DNA of 64,000 nucleotides, taken from NCBI RefSeq assembly GCF_024723735.1, contig NZ_JANQDU010000002.1, positions 449,001 through 513,000 of the forward strand. Reading direction: 5' to 3'. The translations under genes were made by a program, and so were the position numbers. Positions 19,784-28,633 of this stretch are shown here, one piece after another. Position 1 is the stretch's first letter. Every line of letters begins with the position of its first letter. Below the pieces are notes generated by a model. The model ran no database searches. It worked only from the letters and a program-made list of their open reading frames with translations, and was not told the origin of the DNA. The DNA comes from Frigidibacter sp. ROC022 (GTDB taxonomy: Bacteria; Pseudomonadota; Alphaproteobacteria; Rhodobacterales; Rhodobacteraceae).

Positions 19784-20854
19784 ATGACCGACCCAGCCCC
19801 CCGACCCACGACCGACCGGCGCCCGGCCCATGCGCCGAAGGATCATCCCGCCTTGCCGCCGCGCAGGATCGGAATCCTGATCGCCAATCTCGGCACCCCC
19901 GATGGCTATGACTACTGGTCGATGCGGCGCTATCTGTCCGAATTCCTGTCGGATCGCCGGGTGATCGACTATTCGCCCTGGCTCTGGCAGCCGCTGTTGC
20001 AGGCCGTGATCCTGACCTCGCGGCCGTTCCGGTCGGGCAGGAACTACAAGATGATCTGGAACCACGAGGCCGGCGAGAGCCCGCTGATGACCATCACCAA
20101 GGCCCAGGCCGCCAAGCTGGCGGCGGCGGCCGAGGCGGAATGGGGCGCCGAGATCATGGTCGATTATGCCATGCGCTACGGCAATCCCTCGACCGCCTCG
20201 AAGGTCAAGGCGATGGTCGCCGCGGGTTGCGACCGGATCCTGTTCTTTCCGCTCTATCCGCAATACGCGGGCGCCACCGTCGCCACCGCCAACGACGCCT
20301 TCTTCAAGGCCCTGATGGAAGAGACCTGGCAACCCGCCAGCCGCACCGTGCCGCCCTATTTCGACAGTCCGCTCTATATCGACGCGCTGGCCGCCTCGGT
20401 CGATCGCGCGGTGAGCGCGATGGAGCAGCCGCCGGAGCTGCTGATCTGCTCGTATCACGGCCTGCCCGAACGCTATCTGGCCCAGGGCGACCCCTATCAT
20501 TGCCAGTGCCAGAAAACCACGCGGCTGCTGCGCGAGCGGCTGGGTTGGGAGAAGGAACGGGTGGCGACCACCTTCCAGTCCCGGTTCGGGCCCGAGGAAT
20601 GGCTGAAGCCCTACACGGTCAAGGAGGTCGCCCGGCTGGCCGAGACCGGGGTGCGGCGGATCGCCGTGGTGGCGCCGGCCTTCGCGGCGGATTGCATCGA
20701 GACGCTGGAAGAGATCAACGGCGAAATCCGCGAAAGCTTCATGCACGCCGGGGGCGAGAGCTTTACCTACATCCCCTGCCTGAACGACGACGATGCCCAT
20801 ATCGCCGCGCTGATGGCGGCGATCCGGGACAATCTTGCGGGCTGGGTGTCCTGA
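19784..20854 (+). CDS. hemH: Ferrochelatase
   Basis: Inserts iron into protoporphyrin IX, the last step of haem synthesis. The 356-residue protein contains NLGTPDGYDYWSMRRYLSEF at the start, the FPLYPQYAGAT signature, the active-site ICSYHGLPERY with the conserved histidine, and VVAPAFAADCIETLEEI with the conserved glutamates. GAGG lies before the ATG at 19784. Other haem genes in the window are hemJ (53516-53977) and the HemW-type gene (45460-46605). Converges on an L,D-transpeptidase gene with only 3 bases between the stops. Confidence 0.98.
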   Translation: MTDPAPRPTTDRRPAHAPKDHPALPPRRIGILIANLGTPDGYDYWSMRRYLSEFLSDRRVIDYSPWLWQPLLQAVILTSRPFRSGRNYKMIWNHEAGESPLMTITKAQAAKLAAAAEAEWGAEIMVDYAMRYGNPSTASKVKAMVAAGCDRILFFPLYPQYAGATVATANDAFFKALMEETWQPASRTVPPYFDSPLYIDALAASVDRAVSAMEQPPELLICSYHGLPERYLAQGDPYHCQCQKTTRLLRERLGWEKERVATTFQSRFGPEEWLKPYTVKEVARLAETGVRRIAVVAPAFAADCIETLEEINGEIRESFMHAGGESFTYIPCLNDDDAHIAALMAAIRDNLAGWVS

Positions 20855-20857
20855 ACG

Positions 20858-21466
20858 TCAGACCAGCAGAACCTGGGTGCCGATCTCGCAGAAGCCGAAC
20901 AGTTCGGCGATATGTTCGTTGTAGAGACCGATGCAGCCGTTCGACGAGCGGCGCCCGATCTTGCGGGTGTCGTGGGTGCCGTGGATCCGGTAATACTGCC
21001 AGCTGAGATACAGCGCATGGGTGCCCAGCGGGTTGTCCGGCCCCGGGCCGATATAGTCCGGCCATTCCGGGTTGCGCTTCTTCATCTCGGGCGTCGGGCG
21101 CCATTCCGGGCCGACCACCTTGCGGACCACCTCGGTCCGGCCCAGCCGGGTGAGGTCCTTGGTCAGCGGCACCGAGGTCGGGTACAGCTTGTAGATCGAC
21201 TGATCGTCATTCCAGAAATGCAGCGCGCGCGATGTCGTATCGACCAGGATCGCGCCCTTCTTGGTATTCGAGAAATAGGGCCGCCAGTCCAGCGAACGGA
21301 AGCTGGAGATGTTGCGGCGGATGGTCTTGGAAAGTTTCCTGTCGGGCTCGGTCGAATTGGCGGTCTGTCCCTGGGCGCGGGCAAGGCCCGGCGCAGCGAT
21401 GCCGAGCGCGGCAGCGCCGGCAAGAAAACGGCGACGGCTCTGTGCGGGAGATTTGGGGTCGCTCAT
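20858..21466 (-). CDS. Tat-exported L,D-transpeptidase (YkuD domain)
   Basis: A 202-residue protein with a twin-arginine-type signal (SRRRFLAGAAALGIAAPGLARA) and a YkuD domain ending in the catalytic motif HGTHDTRKIGRRSSNGCIGL, with the active cysteine. Such enzymes make 3-3 peptidoglycan cross-links or attach proteins to the wall. AAGGAG precedes the ATG at 21466; upstream in-frame codons are not part of the gene. The next gene but one is a second, different YkuD protein, so the CAP lipoprotein lies between two wall enzymes. Confidence 0.94.
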   Translation of the reverse strand: MSDPKSPAQSRRRFLAGAAALGIAAPGLARAQGQTANSTEPDRKLSKTIRRNISSFRSLDWRPYFSNTKKGAILVDTTSRALHFWNDDQSIYKLYPTSVPLTKDLTRLGRTEVVRKVVGPEWRPTPEMKKRNPEWPDYIGPGPDNPLGTHALYLSWQYYRIHGTHDTRKIGRRSSNGCIGLYNEHIAELFGFCEIGTQVLLV

Positions 21467-21630
21467 CGGTTGGGCTCCTTCTGACGGGCATCCTCGCCGC
21501 GTGCATAGTCCCGCTTCGGCATGCTTGCAAATCAAACGGGCGTTAACCTGCCGCTCACGCAAAGATGGGTTTCAACAGGCCGGGTGCTGAGGTAACAGGA
21601 GCGCCGTCCGCCCCCAACCGCTGGTCCGAT

Positions 21631-22143
21631 ATGCGCCGCGCCTTCCTTCTGTCCCTTGCCTCTGTCCTGGCCCTGGCCGCCTGCGAACCGCCGCAGCCGC
21701 TGCATCTGGGCACCGACGGCAAGCCGTTGCCGAAGCTCTATCGCATCGACCCGGCCGACACCGCCGCGATCCAGTACCGGATGCTGGATTCGGTCAACCG
21801 CCTGCGCGCGGTGGCCGGCATCCCGCCACTGACGCTGAGCCCGCTGCTGAACGCCGCCGCCGCCACCCATTCGCGCGACATGTCGGTGCAGAACCGGCCC
21901 TGGCATTTCGGCTCGGACGGATCCTCGCCGCTCGATCGGGTGCGTCGGGTCGGTTATCCCGGACAGATGAAGGGCGAGAACATCTCGGAGACCTTCGAGA
22001 ACGAGGTCGAGACCCTCTCGGCCTGGATGGCGCAGACCGATACCCGCGCCGTCATCATGGACCCGAGCGCCCGTGACCTGGGCTTTGCCTGGTATCAGGA
22101 ACCCAGCGGCAAGATCTGGTGGACGTTGCTGACCGGCGGCTGA
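21631..22143 (+). CDS. CAP/SCP-domain lipoprotein
   Basis: A 170-residue protein that begins MRRAFLLSLASVLALAAC, a lipobox with the cysteine at about residue 18. The CAP (cysteine-rich secretory/YkwD-like) domain follows: SVNRLRAVAGIPPLTLSPLL, AAATHSRDMS, GENISE and LGFAWYQ. CAP proteins in bacteria are envelope proteins of mostly unknown activity. The start at 21631 is chosen because the lipobox follows directly; the ribosome site is weak and an upstream ATG at 21565 would bury the signal. Divergent from the first L,D-transpeptidase. Confidence 0.88.
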   Translation: MRRAFLLSLASVLALAACEPPQPLHLGTDGKPLPKLYRIDPADTAAIQYRMLDSVNRLRAVAGIPPLTLSPLLNAAAATHSRDMSVQNRPWHFGSDGSSPLDRVRRVGYPGQMKGENISETFENEVETLSAWMAQTDTRAVIMDPSARDLGFAWYQEPSGKIWWTLLTGG

Positions 22144-22158
22144 GCCGGACCCCGCAGC

Positions 22159-22662
22159 CTATTTGTAGATGTCGATCGGGGTGCCGTCGCGGACCATGGC
22201 GTAGATCGTCTCGATCTCCTTGTCCGAAACCGAGATGCAGCCCCAGGTCCAGTCCTTGCCCTTGCGGTCCGTCGGTCGCGGCCCGCCGTGGATCATGATG
22301 TCGCCGCCCGGCGATTTCCCCACCGCCCGGGCCGCCGCGATGTCCTCGGCATTGGGATAGGAGATGCCCAGCGACAAGTGAAAGGCCGAGTTCGGGTTGT
22401 GCCGGTCGATCACATAGCTGCCTTCCGGGGTCTTGCCGTCGCCTTCGAACTGCTTGTGCCCTACGGGGGCGAAGCCAAGGTCGATGTCATAGACTTTCAG
22501 CACCTTCCGGTCATGCAGCAGATACATCTTCCGGTCGCCCTTGAAGACGACGATGCGGGTGACCTCCGGGCCGTTGTAGCGCTTGAACTTGTTGCCGCTG
22601 CAAGAGGCCAGGCCAAAGGCCAGCGCCACAGCGATGACCGCCCAGACCGCACGAATTCGCAT
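22159..22662 (-). CDS. L,D-transpeptidase lipoprotein (YkuD domain)
   Basis: A 167-residue lipoprotein: signal and lipobox VIAVALAFGLASCSG, then a YkuD domain with GHKQFEGDGKTPEGSY, MIHGGPRP and the catalytic WTWGCISVSDKE. It differs clearly from the Tat-type transpeptidase at 20858-21466, so the two are separate members. Start at 22662 is set by the signal peptide. It converges on the CAP lipoprotein gene, with 15 bases between the stops. Probably acts on peptidoglycan in the periplasm. Confidence 0.92.
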   Translation of the reverse strand: MRIRAVWAVIAVALAFGLASCSGNKFKRYNGPEVTRIVVFKGDRKMYLLHDRKVLKVYDIDLGFAPVGHKQFEGDGKTPEGSYVIDRHNPNSAFHLSLGISYPNAEDIAAARAVGKSPGGDIMIHGGPRPTDRKGKDWTWGCISVSDKEIETIYAMVRDGTPIDIYK

Positions 22663-22756
22663 GAAATTGCCCCTGTCCCCGGGATTCAGGTTTCTTTTTT
22701 GACAGTCTATAGGAGACTCGGAGGGCGCCACCAAGGCTGCGCGGGCCGCCGCGGCA

Positions 22757-23533
22757 TCATTTCTCCGCGAGGTGTTTCTCGATCGCCGCAAGCCGTTCCA
22801 GCACGGTGTCCCGGAACACGTCGGTTTCCTTGTCCGATTCCTCGGAATTCGCTTCCTGCATCGAGTTCACGATCAGGCCGACCAGCAGGTTCACCACGGC
22901 GAAGGTTGTGGTCATGATGAAGGGCACGAAGAAGGCCCAGGCGTGCGGATGCACGGCCATCACCGGGCGCACGATGCCCATCGACCAGCTTTCCAGCGTC
23001 ATGATCTGGAACAGGGAATAGGCGCTGGCGCCAAGGGTGCCGAACCACTCGGGGAAATCGGCGCCGAACAGCTTGGTCGCCATGACCGAGCCGATGTAGA
23101 AGATGATCGACATCAGCACGAAGACCGAGGCCATGCCCGGCAGCGCGGTGACGAATCCTTCGACAACCCGGCGCAGCGAAGGTGCGATGGACAGAACCCG
23201 CAGAACCCGCAGAACCCGCAGGGCCCGCAGCACCGAGAAGCCCTGCGCCCCCGGCACCAGCGAGATGCCGACGACCAGGAAGTCGAAGATGTTCCAGCCG
23301 CGCTTGAAATAGCCGATCAGCCCCTGACCGATCATCTTGGCGATCATCTCGGCGACGAAGACCGCCAGACAGGCCTGATCGAGAAGGTCGATCAGCCCCC
23401 CGGCCCGCGCCATCAGCGATCCCCAGGTCTGCAACCCGAGGATCACGGCATTGAAGATGATCACCGCCAGAATCCCGTTGATGACGATCGGGCGATTCAT
23501 GAATTCGGCAATCTGGGCGCGGAAATGAGTCAT
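22757..23533 (-). CDS. Voltage-gated sodium channel, NaChBac family
   Basis: A 258-residue six-helix cation channel subunit that would form a tetramer in the inner membrane. S1-S3 lie at about 20-95. The S4 voltage sensor has arginines at 103, 106, 109 and 112. The pore carries the selectivity filter TLESWSM (179-185), identical to the Na+-selective filter of the BacNav group, and S6 ends in VNLLVGLIVNSM. A short acidic/helical tail (EESDKETDVF, VLERLAAIEKHL) is likely the C-terminal coiled coil. ATG 23533 has AGGA 10 bases upstream; a TTG at 23542 has its ribosome site too close. A 9-bp repeat lies in S4. Lies 12 bases behind the RlmD-type gene. Confidence 0.96.
   Translation of the reverse strand: MTHFRAQIAEFMNRPIVINGILAVIIFNAVILGLQTWGSLMARAGGLIDLLDQACLAVFVAEMIAKMIGQGLIGYFKRGWNIFDFLVVGISLVPGAQGFSVLRALRVLRVLRVLSIAPSLRRVVEGFVTALPGMASVFVLMSIIFYIGSVMATKLFGADFPEWFGTLGASAYSLFQIMTLESWSMGIVRPVMAVHPHAWAFFVPFIMTTTFAVVNLLVGLIVNSMQEANSEESDKETDVFRDTVLERLAAIEKHLAEK
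23192..23227. repeat. Nine-base tandem repeat inside the channel's voltage sensor
   Basis: CAGAACCCG occurs three times without change (23192-23218) and a fourth, altered copy CAGGGCCCG follows (23219-23227). On the coding strand each unit is one Arg-Val-Leu (or Arg-Ala-Leu) triad of S4. In-frame slippage would add or remove one gating arginine. Confidence 0.9.
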
Positions 23534-23545
23534 GGTGGGCAAGTC

Positions 23546-24763
23546 CTATGGCCTTGTTAACCTAGCGGCAAGCTCGACATGCGGTGACCAGCGGAACTGG
23601 TCGACCGGCTGAACCCAGTCCAGCCTGTAGCCGCCCTGCACCAATATCTGCATGTCGCGGGCGAAGCTGACCGGGTTGCAGGAGACCGCGGCGATCACCG
23701 GCACCCCGGATTGCGCCAGTTCGCGGACCTGCGCCTCGGACCCGGCCCGCGGCGGGTCGATCACCACGGCGTCGAAACGCTCCAGCTCGTCGGGCAGCAG
23801 CGGGCGCCGGAACAGGTCGCGGGTCTCGGTGGTGACGCGATGCAGGCCGGTGGCACTGCGCCAGCCCTGATCCAGCGCCTGCACCATGGCCGCATCGCCC
23901 TCGACCGCGTGAACCTCGGCCCGGGCCGCCAGGGGCAGCGCGAAGGTGCCGATGCCGGCGAAGATGTCGGCAATCCGGCCGGCCCCGTCGGTGATCTCCC
24001 GCACCGCCTGCAACAGCGATGCCTCGCCTTCCCGGGTCGCTTGCAGAAAGGCGCCGGGCGGCAGCGGCACCGTGGCGGTTCCGAACCGCAGCAGCGGCGG
24101 ATGGCTCTGCGACAACAGCTCGCCGTTCCAGGTCAGCCGGGCAAAGGTCTCGGCCGCCAGCGCCGTCACCGCCTCGATCTGTCCCGGCTCCAGCTGTTTC
24201 GCGCCCGAAACCGCCAGGTCCAGCCCCGAATCCGTGACCGTCACCGCCAGGTCCAGCTCGCCCTTGCGCGAGCCGCCCAGCGTCACGATCCGTTCCAGCA
24301 TCGGCAGCACCGCAAGCAGCGCCGGGTCCAGCAGCTTGCAGTCGGGGATCGCCAGCATCAGCTCCGAGGCCCGGGCATGCAGCCCGACCAGCGCTCCGGA
24401 CTTGGTCCGGCGCCCGTGCAGCGTCGCCCGGCGGCGGCTGTTCGGCGGCGAGGTGACGATCGGCCGGATCTCCGTGCTCAACCCACGCGCCGCCAGCCCG
24501 TTGCGGATGATGCCGGTCTTCCACCGGGCGACGAAATCGTCGGAGGCGTGCTGCATCATGCAGCCGCCGCAGCTCTTGAAGTGCCGGCAGGGCGGCTTGA
24601 CCCGGTCCGGCGAGGGCCGGACGATCCGCTGACGGATCAGCCTCCCCGCTTCGGTCTCGATCTCGACAAGCTCACCCGGCAGTACCGTCGGCAATGGCGG
24701 CGATTGCGTCGCGCCGATACCGAACCCCTTGTGGTCGATCTCGTGAACCAGAATCTCTGTCAT
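23546..24763 (-). CDS. 23S rRNA (uracil-5-)-methyltransferase, RlmD/RumA type
   Basis: An SAM-dependent m5U methyltransferase of 405 residues with a shortened TRAM-like start. The iron-sulfur cysteines are C59, C65, C68 and C142 (CRHFKSCGGC and PDCKLL). The SAM-site segment DIFAGIGTFALPLA and the catalytic AVSCNPVSFARD with its cysteine are present. RlmD modifies U1939 of E. coli 23S rRNA; RlmC and TrmA are close relatives, and the iron-sulfur cluster favours RlmD/RlmC over TrmA. No paralogue is in the window. Lies directly upstream of the sodium channel gene. Confidence 0.88.
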   Translation of the reverse strand: MTEILVHEIDHKGFGIGATQSPPLPTVLPGELVEIETEAGRLIRQRIVRPSPDRVKPPCRHFKSCGGCMMQHASDDFVARWKTGIIRNGLAARGLSTEIRPIVTSPPNSRRRATLHGRRTKSGALVGLHARASELMLAIPDCKLLDPALLAVLPMLERIVTLGGSRKGELDLAVTVTDSGLDLAVSGAKQLEPGQIEAVTALAAETFARLTWNGELLSQSHPPLLRFGTATVPLPPGAFLQATREGEASLLQAVREITDGAGRIADIFAGIGTFALPLAARAEVHAVEGDAAMVQALDQGWRSATGLHRVTTETRDLFRRPLLPDELERFDAVVIDPPRAGSEAQVRELAQSGVPVIAAVSCNPVSFARDMQILVQGGYRLDWVQPVDQFRWSPHVELAARLTRP

Positions 24764-24800
24764 GGCGCAGGCTTAGCCGATCGGGGACAGCCGCGGAAGA

Positions 24801-26675
24801 TCACTCGGCCGCGGCGCCCGAAGGCTCTGCGCTGTCGTCTTCGGTGATCAGGAAGCCGCCCGACTGCCGGTTCCAGTAGCGCGCATAGAGCCCGTTTCGG
24901 GCCAGCAGATCGGCATGGCGGCCCTCTTCCACGATGCGCCCGGCATCCAGAACCACGATCCGGTCCATCCGCGCCAGCGTGCTCAGCCGGTGCGCGATGG
25001 CCAGCACCGTCTTGCCCTGCATGACCTGTTCCAGCGCCTCCTGGATCTCGGCCTCCACCTCGCTGTCCAGCGCCGATGTCGCCTCGTCCAGCACCAGGAT
25101 CGGTGCATCCTTCAGGATCGCCCGGGCCAGCGCGATCCGCTGCCGCTGCCCGCCCGACAGCTTCACCCCGCGTTCCCCCAGATGGGCGTCATAGCCGGTG
25201 CGGCCCCGGAAATCGTGAAGTTCGAGGATGAATTCATGCGCCGAGGCCATGCGGGCGGCCCGATGCACCTCGGCCTCGGTGGCCTCGGGACGGCCATAGC
25301 GGATGTTGTCCAGCGCCGAGCGGTTGAACATCGCGGTTTCCTGCCGGACCACGGAAATCTGCTGCCGCAGCGCCGCCTGGGTGATCTGTCGCAGATCGGT
25401 GCCGCCCAGCAGGATCCGGCCCTTTTCCACATCGTAGAGCCGCAGCAGCAGCGACACGACCGTCGATTTCCCGGCCCCCGAGGCGCCGACCAGCGCGATC
25501 TTCTCGCCCGGCGCGATGTGCAGGTCGAAGTCATCCAGCGCCAGCCGCCCCGGATGGCCATAGCCGTAGGTCAGATGCTCGAAACGGATGCCGTCGCCCA
25601 GATCGGCGCCCTCTGCAGCACCGGGCTGGTCGGTGATCTCGTGCTTCGGCGTCAGGGTGGCGATACCGTCCTGCACCTCGCCGAGATTGGTGAAGATCGA
25701 CACCGCGGCGCGGCCCATCCGCCCGGTGATCATCGACAGCCGCGTCGCCGCCATCGAGGCCATGGCGATGTCCCCCGCCGTCGCGGCGCCCCGGGACCAG
25801 AGCCACAACGACCCGGCCAGCGCCATCAGCGGCAATGTCCCGCCGAGCACCAGCAACACCAGCCGGTAGAGCGCCGAGAGCATCCCGAACTCCAGCGACC
25901 GGTCGAGAAACCGCTGCAAGGCATTGCGGGTGGCGGCATCCTCGTAGTCGTCATGGCCGAAGAGCTTCACCGTGGTGATGTTCGACAGCGTGTCCACCAC
26001 CTGCCCCGTCACCGCGGCCCGCGCCCCGGCCCGGCTGGCCGCCCGGCGCTGGATCCTCGGGATGAACCACAGCAGCGCCGCGATGTAGAACACGCCCCAG
26101 ACCGTGAATCCCAGCAGCAACCAGATGTCGATGGCCGACAGCAGGATCATCGTGCCGATGAAGATCGCCAGGCCGTAGACGAAGGCATCCGAGAATTCGA
26201 GGATGATGTCGGTCAGCGCCCGCGAGGTCTGCATCGCCTTCTGGCTGATCCGCCCGGCGAAGTCGTTGTCGAAGAACCGCATCGAATGGCCCAGCGTATA
26301 GCGGTTCAGCCGGGCCAGGATCAGCGGGAACAGATGCGGGCCGATCAGGATCGAGGAAGTGGCCGAGTCGGCGGCAAAGACCAGCGGGCGCAGCAGCAGG
26401 AAGAACACGGCCATCACCAGCAGCGAGGGCCAGTAGAGCGCCAGGAAATCTCCCGGCCCCTGCGCAACGGCATAGTCGATGACCCAGCCGGTCAGCACCG
26501 CGGCGAGCATTTCCATCGTTCCGGCCAGGATCGAGGTCAGGAAGGTCAGCGCCAGCGCCCAGCCCGCGCCCTCCAGGGCCCAACGCATGAACGGCCAGAG
26601 ACGGCCCGGCGGCGCGCCTTCGGCGGGGCGGAAACTGTCAACCATCCCGACAAGGAATCGCACCGGCGCAATCAT
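24801..26675 (-). CDS. ABC exporter, half-transporter with fused ATPase (partner 2)
   Basis: A 624-residue half-transporter: six membrane helices (about 30-320) and a nucleotide-binding domain with Walker A GASGAGKST, signature LSGGQRQRIALARAI, Walker B ILVLDEATSALDSE and switch AIAHRLS. All catalytic motifs are intact. It follows the very similar gene at 26722-28575 by 46 bases, so the two probably form a heterodimer of the multidrug or lipid-exporting type. GGAGG precedes ATG 26675. The substrate cannot be read from the sequence. Confidence 0.92.
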   Translation of the reverse strand: MIAPVRFLVGMVDSFRPAEGAPPGRLWPFMRWALEGAGWALALTFLTSILAGTMEMLAAVLTGWVIDYAVAQGPGDFLALYWPSLLVMAVFFLLLRPLVFAADSATSSILIGPHLFPLILARLNRYTLGHSMRFFDNDFAGRISQKAMQTSRALTDIILEFSDAFVYGLAIFIGTMILLSAIDIWLLLGFTVWGVFYIAALLWFIPRIQRRAASRAGARAAVTGQVVDTLSNITTVKLFGHDDYEDAATRNALQRFLDRSLEFGMLSALYRLVLLVLGGTLPLMALAGSLWLWSRGAATAGDIAMASMAATRLSMITGRMGRAAVSIFTNLGEVQDGIATLTPKHEITDQPGAAEGADLGDGIRFEHLTYGYGHPGRLALDDFDLHIAPGEKIALVGASGAGKSTVVSLLLRLYDVEKGRILLGGTDLRQITQAALRQQISVVRQETAMFNRSALDNIRYGRPEATEAEVHRAARMASAHEFILELHDFRGRTGYDAHLGERGVKLSGGQRQRIALARAILKDAPILVLDEATSALDSEVEAEIQEALEQVMQGKTVLAIAHRLSTLARMDRIVVLDAGRIVEEGRHADLLARNGLYARYWNRQSGGFLITEDDSAEPSGAAAE

Positions 26676-26721
26676 CGCCCGGCCTCCGTCCCGGCGCTGC
26701 CGAATTCGGGCCGCCGCCGGG

Positions 26722-28575
26722 TCATTCCGCCGCCTCCGGCTCCGGTTCCGTTCCCAGGAAGCCGCCCGATTGCCGCGCCCAGAACCCTGCATAGAGACCT
26801 TCCTGCGCCAGCAACTCCCGGTGGGTGCCGGATTCGACGATCCGGCCCTTGTCGATCACCAGGATCCGGTCCAGATGCGCGATGGTGGACAGCCGGTGCG
26901 CGATCGCGATCACCGTCTTGCCCTCCATCATCCCGTAGAGCGTGTCCTGAATCGCCGCCTCGACCTCGGAATCCAGCGCCGATGTCGCCTCGTCCAGCAC
27001 CAGGATCGGCGCGTCCTTCAGGATCACCCGCGCCAGCGCGATCCGCTGCCGCTGTCCGCCCGACAGTTTCACCCCGCGCTCGCCGACATGGGCGTCATAG
27101 CCGGTCCGGCCCTTGGGGTCCTGCAGCGTGGCGATGAAGTCGCTGGCCTCGGCCCGGTCGGCGGCGGCGCGAATCTCGGCCTCGCTGGCGTCGCGGCGGC
27201 CGTAGAGGATGTTGTCCCGGACCGAGCGGTGCAGCAGCGAGGTATCCTGCTGCACCATGCCGATGGCGCGGCGCAGGCTGTCCTGCGTCACCTGCGTCAC
27301 GTCCTGCCCGTCGATCAGGATCCGCCCGCCCTCGGGGTCGTAGAACCGCAGCAGCAGCTTGACCAGCGTGGTCTTGCCGGCGCCGGAGCGGCCCACCAGC
27401 CCGATCTTCTCGCCCGGCGCCACCTCGATGGACAGCCTGTCCAGCCCGTCCGATCCGCGCCCGTAGTGATGGCTGACCTCTTCAAAGCGGATCGCGCCCT
27501 TGCTGACCTTCAGCGCCGGCGCGCCGGGCCGGTCGGTCAGGGTGATCGGCTGGGTGATGGTTTCCATCCCCTCGGCCACGATGCCGAGCGAGCGGAAGAA
27601 ATTGGTCAGCGCCCACATGATCCAGCCGGTCATGGCGTTCAGCCGCAGCGCCAGCGCCGTTGCCGCCGCGACGATTCCGGCGCTGGCGCCGCCCTGGGTC
27701 CAGATCAGCAATGCCCAGCCGACGACCGAGACGATGAAGACCCCGTTCAGGACGAACAGGCTGATGTCCATCGTGGTGAAGATCCGCATCTCGCGCTCGA
27801 CCGTGCGGCGGGTCTGGTCGATCGCCGTCTTGGCAAAGGCCAGCTCGGTCTCCTGCCCGGCAAAGAGCTTCACCGAATGGATGTTGGAATAGCTGTCCAC
27901 CACCCGGCCGGTCACTTCGGACCGCGCATCGGAACTGGCCTGCGAGGCCGGGCCGACCCGTTTCACCGTCCAGCGCACCAGAAGTGCATAAAGCACCAGC
28001 CAGCCCAGCATCGGCACCAGCAGCCGCAGATCGGCATCGGCCAGAAGAAATGCGGCGCCGACGACATAGGCGATGGCAAAGGCGATCGCGTCGAAGACCT
28101 GGAACGCCGCATCGCCGGCAGCCATCGGCGTCTGCATGATCCGGTTGGCGACCCGCCCGGCAAAATCGTTCTCGAACCAGCCGACCGACTGCCGGAGCAC
28201 CTGGGCATGGCTGCGCCAGCGGATCAGCGTGCCGAAGTTCGGCACCACGCCGTTGTTGAGAAGCAGCACATGCAACCCGTGCGACAACGGCCGCAGCACC
28301 AGCACGAACAGCGCCACCAACCCGAGTTCCACGCCATGTTCGGCCCAGAGATCCGCCGGACCGGTCTGCGCCAGAATATCCACCAGCCGGCCCAGGTAAT
28401 AGATCAGCCAGACCTCGACCGCCGCCACCAGGATCGACATCGCCGCGGTGATCGCGAAGAGCCGCTTGAACGGCTGCGCATAGTCCCAGAGGAACGCCCA
28501 CAGCCTGCGGGGCGGGGCGTCGGTCGGTGTGTAACCCGTGTAGGGGTCCACGAAGGTCTCGAAGTAGCGGAACAT
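26722..28575 (-). CDS. ABC exporter, half-transporter with fused ATPase (partner 1)
   Basis: A 617-residue half-transporter similar to its downstream neighbour: transmembrane domain to about residue 330, then Walker A GRSGAGKTT, signature LSGGQRQRIALARVI and Walker B ILVLDEATSALDSE. Starts MFRYFETFVDPYTGY, a family-typical opening, with no upstream gene in the same unit. It may dimerise with the partner at 24801-26675. Both ATP sites appear complete, so no degenerate site is predicted. Function: efflux of drugs, lipids or peptides; not resolved here. Confidence 0.92.
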   Translation of the reverse strand: MFRYFETFVDPYTGYTPTDAPPRRLWAFLWDYAQPFKRLFAITAAMSILVAAVEVWLIYYLGRLVDILAQTGPADLWAEHGVELGLVALFVLVLRPLSHGLHVLLLNNGVVPNFGTLIRWRSHAQVLRQSVGWFENDFAGRVANRIMQTPMAAGDAAFQVFDAIAFAIAYVVGAAFLLADADLRLLVPMLGWLVLYALLVRWTVKRVGPASQASSDARSEVTGRVVDSYSNIHSVKLFAGQETELAFAKTAIDQTRRTVEREMRIFTTMDISLFVLNGVFIVSVVGWALLIWTQGGASAGIVAAATALALRLNAMTGWIMWALTNFFRSLGIVAEGMETITQPITLTDRPGAPALKVSKGAIRFEEVSHHYGRGSDGLDRLSIEVAPGEKIGLVGRSGAGKTTLVKLLLRFYDPEGGRILIDGQDVTQVTQDSLRRAIGMVQQDTSLLHRSVRDNILYGRRDASEAEIRAAADRAEASDFIATLQDPKGRTGYDAHVGERGVKLSGGQRQRIALARVILKDAPILVLDEATSALDSEVEAAIQDTLYGMMEGKTVIAIAHRLSTIAHLDRILVIDKGRIVESGTHRELLAQEGLYAGFWARQSGGFLGTEPEPEAAE

Positions 28576-28633
28576 CGGATGATCCTGTTGCCCGCCGGAT
28601 ATGGCCGGGCCTCGGGGCGGGGAAAACCCGACG

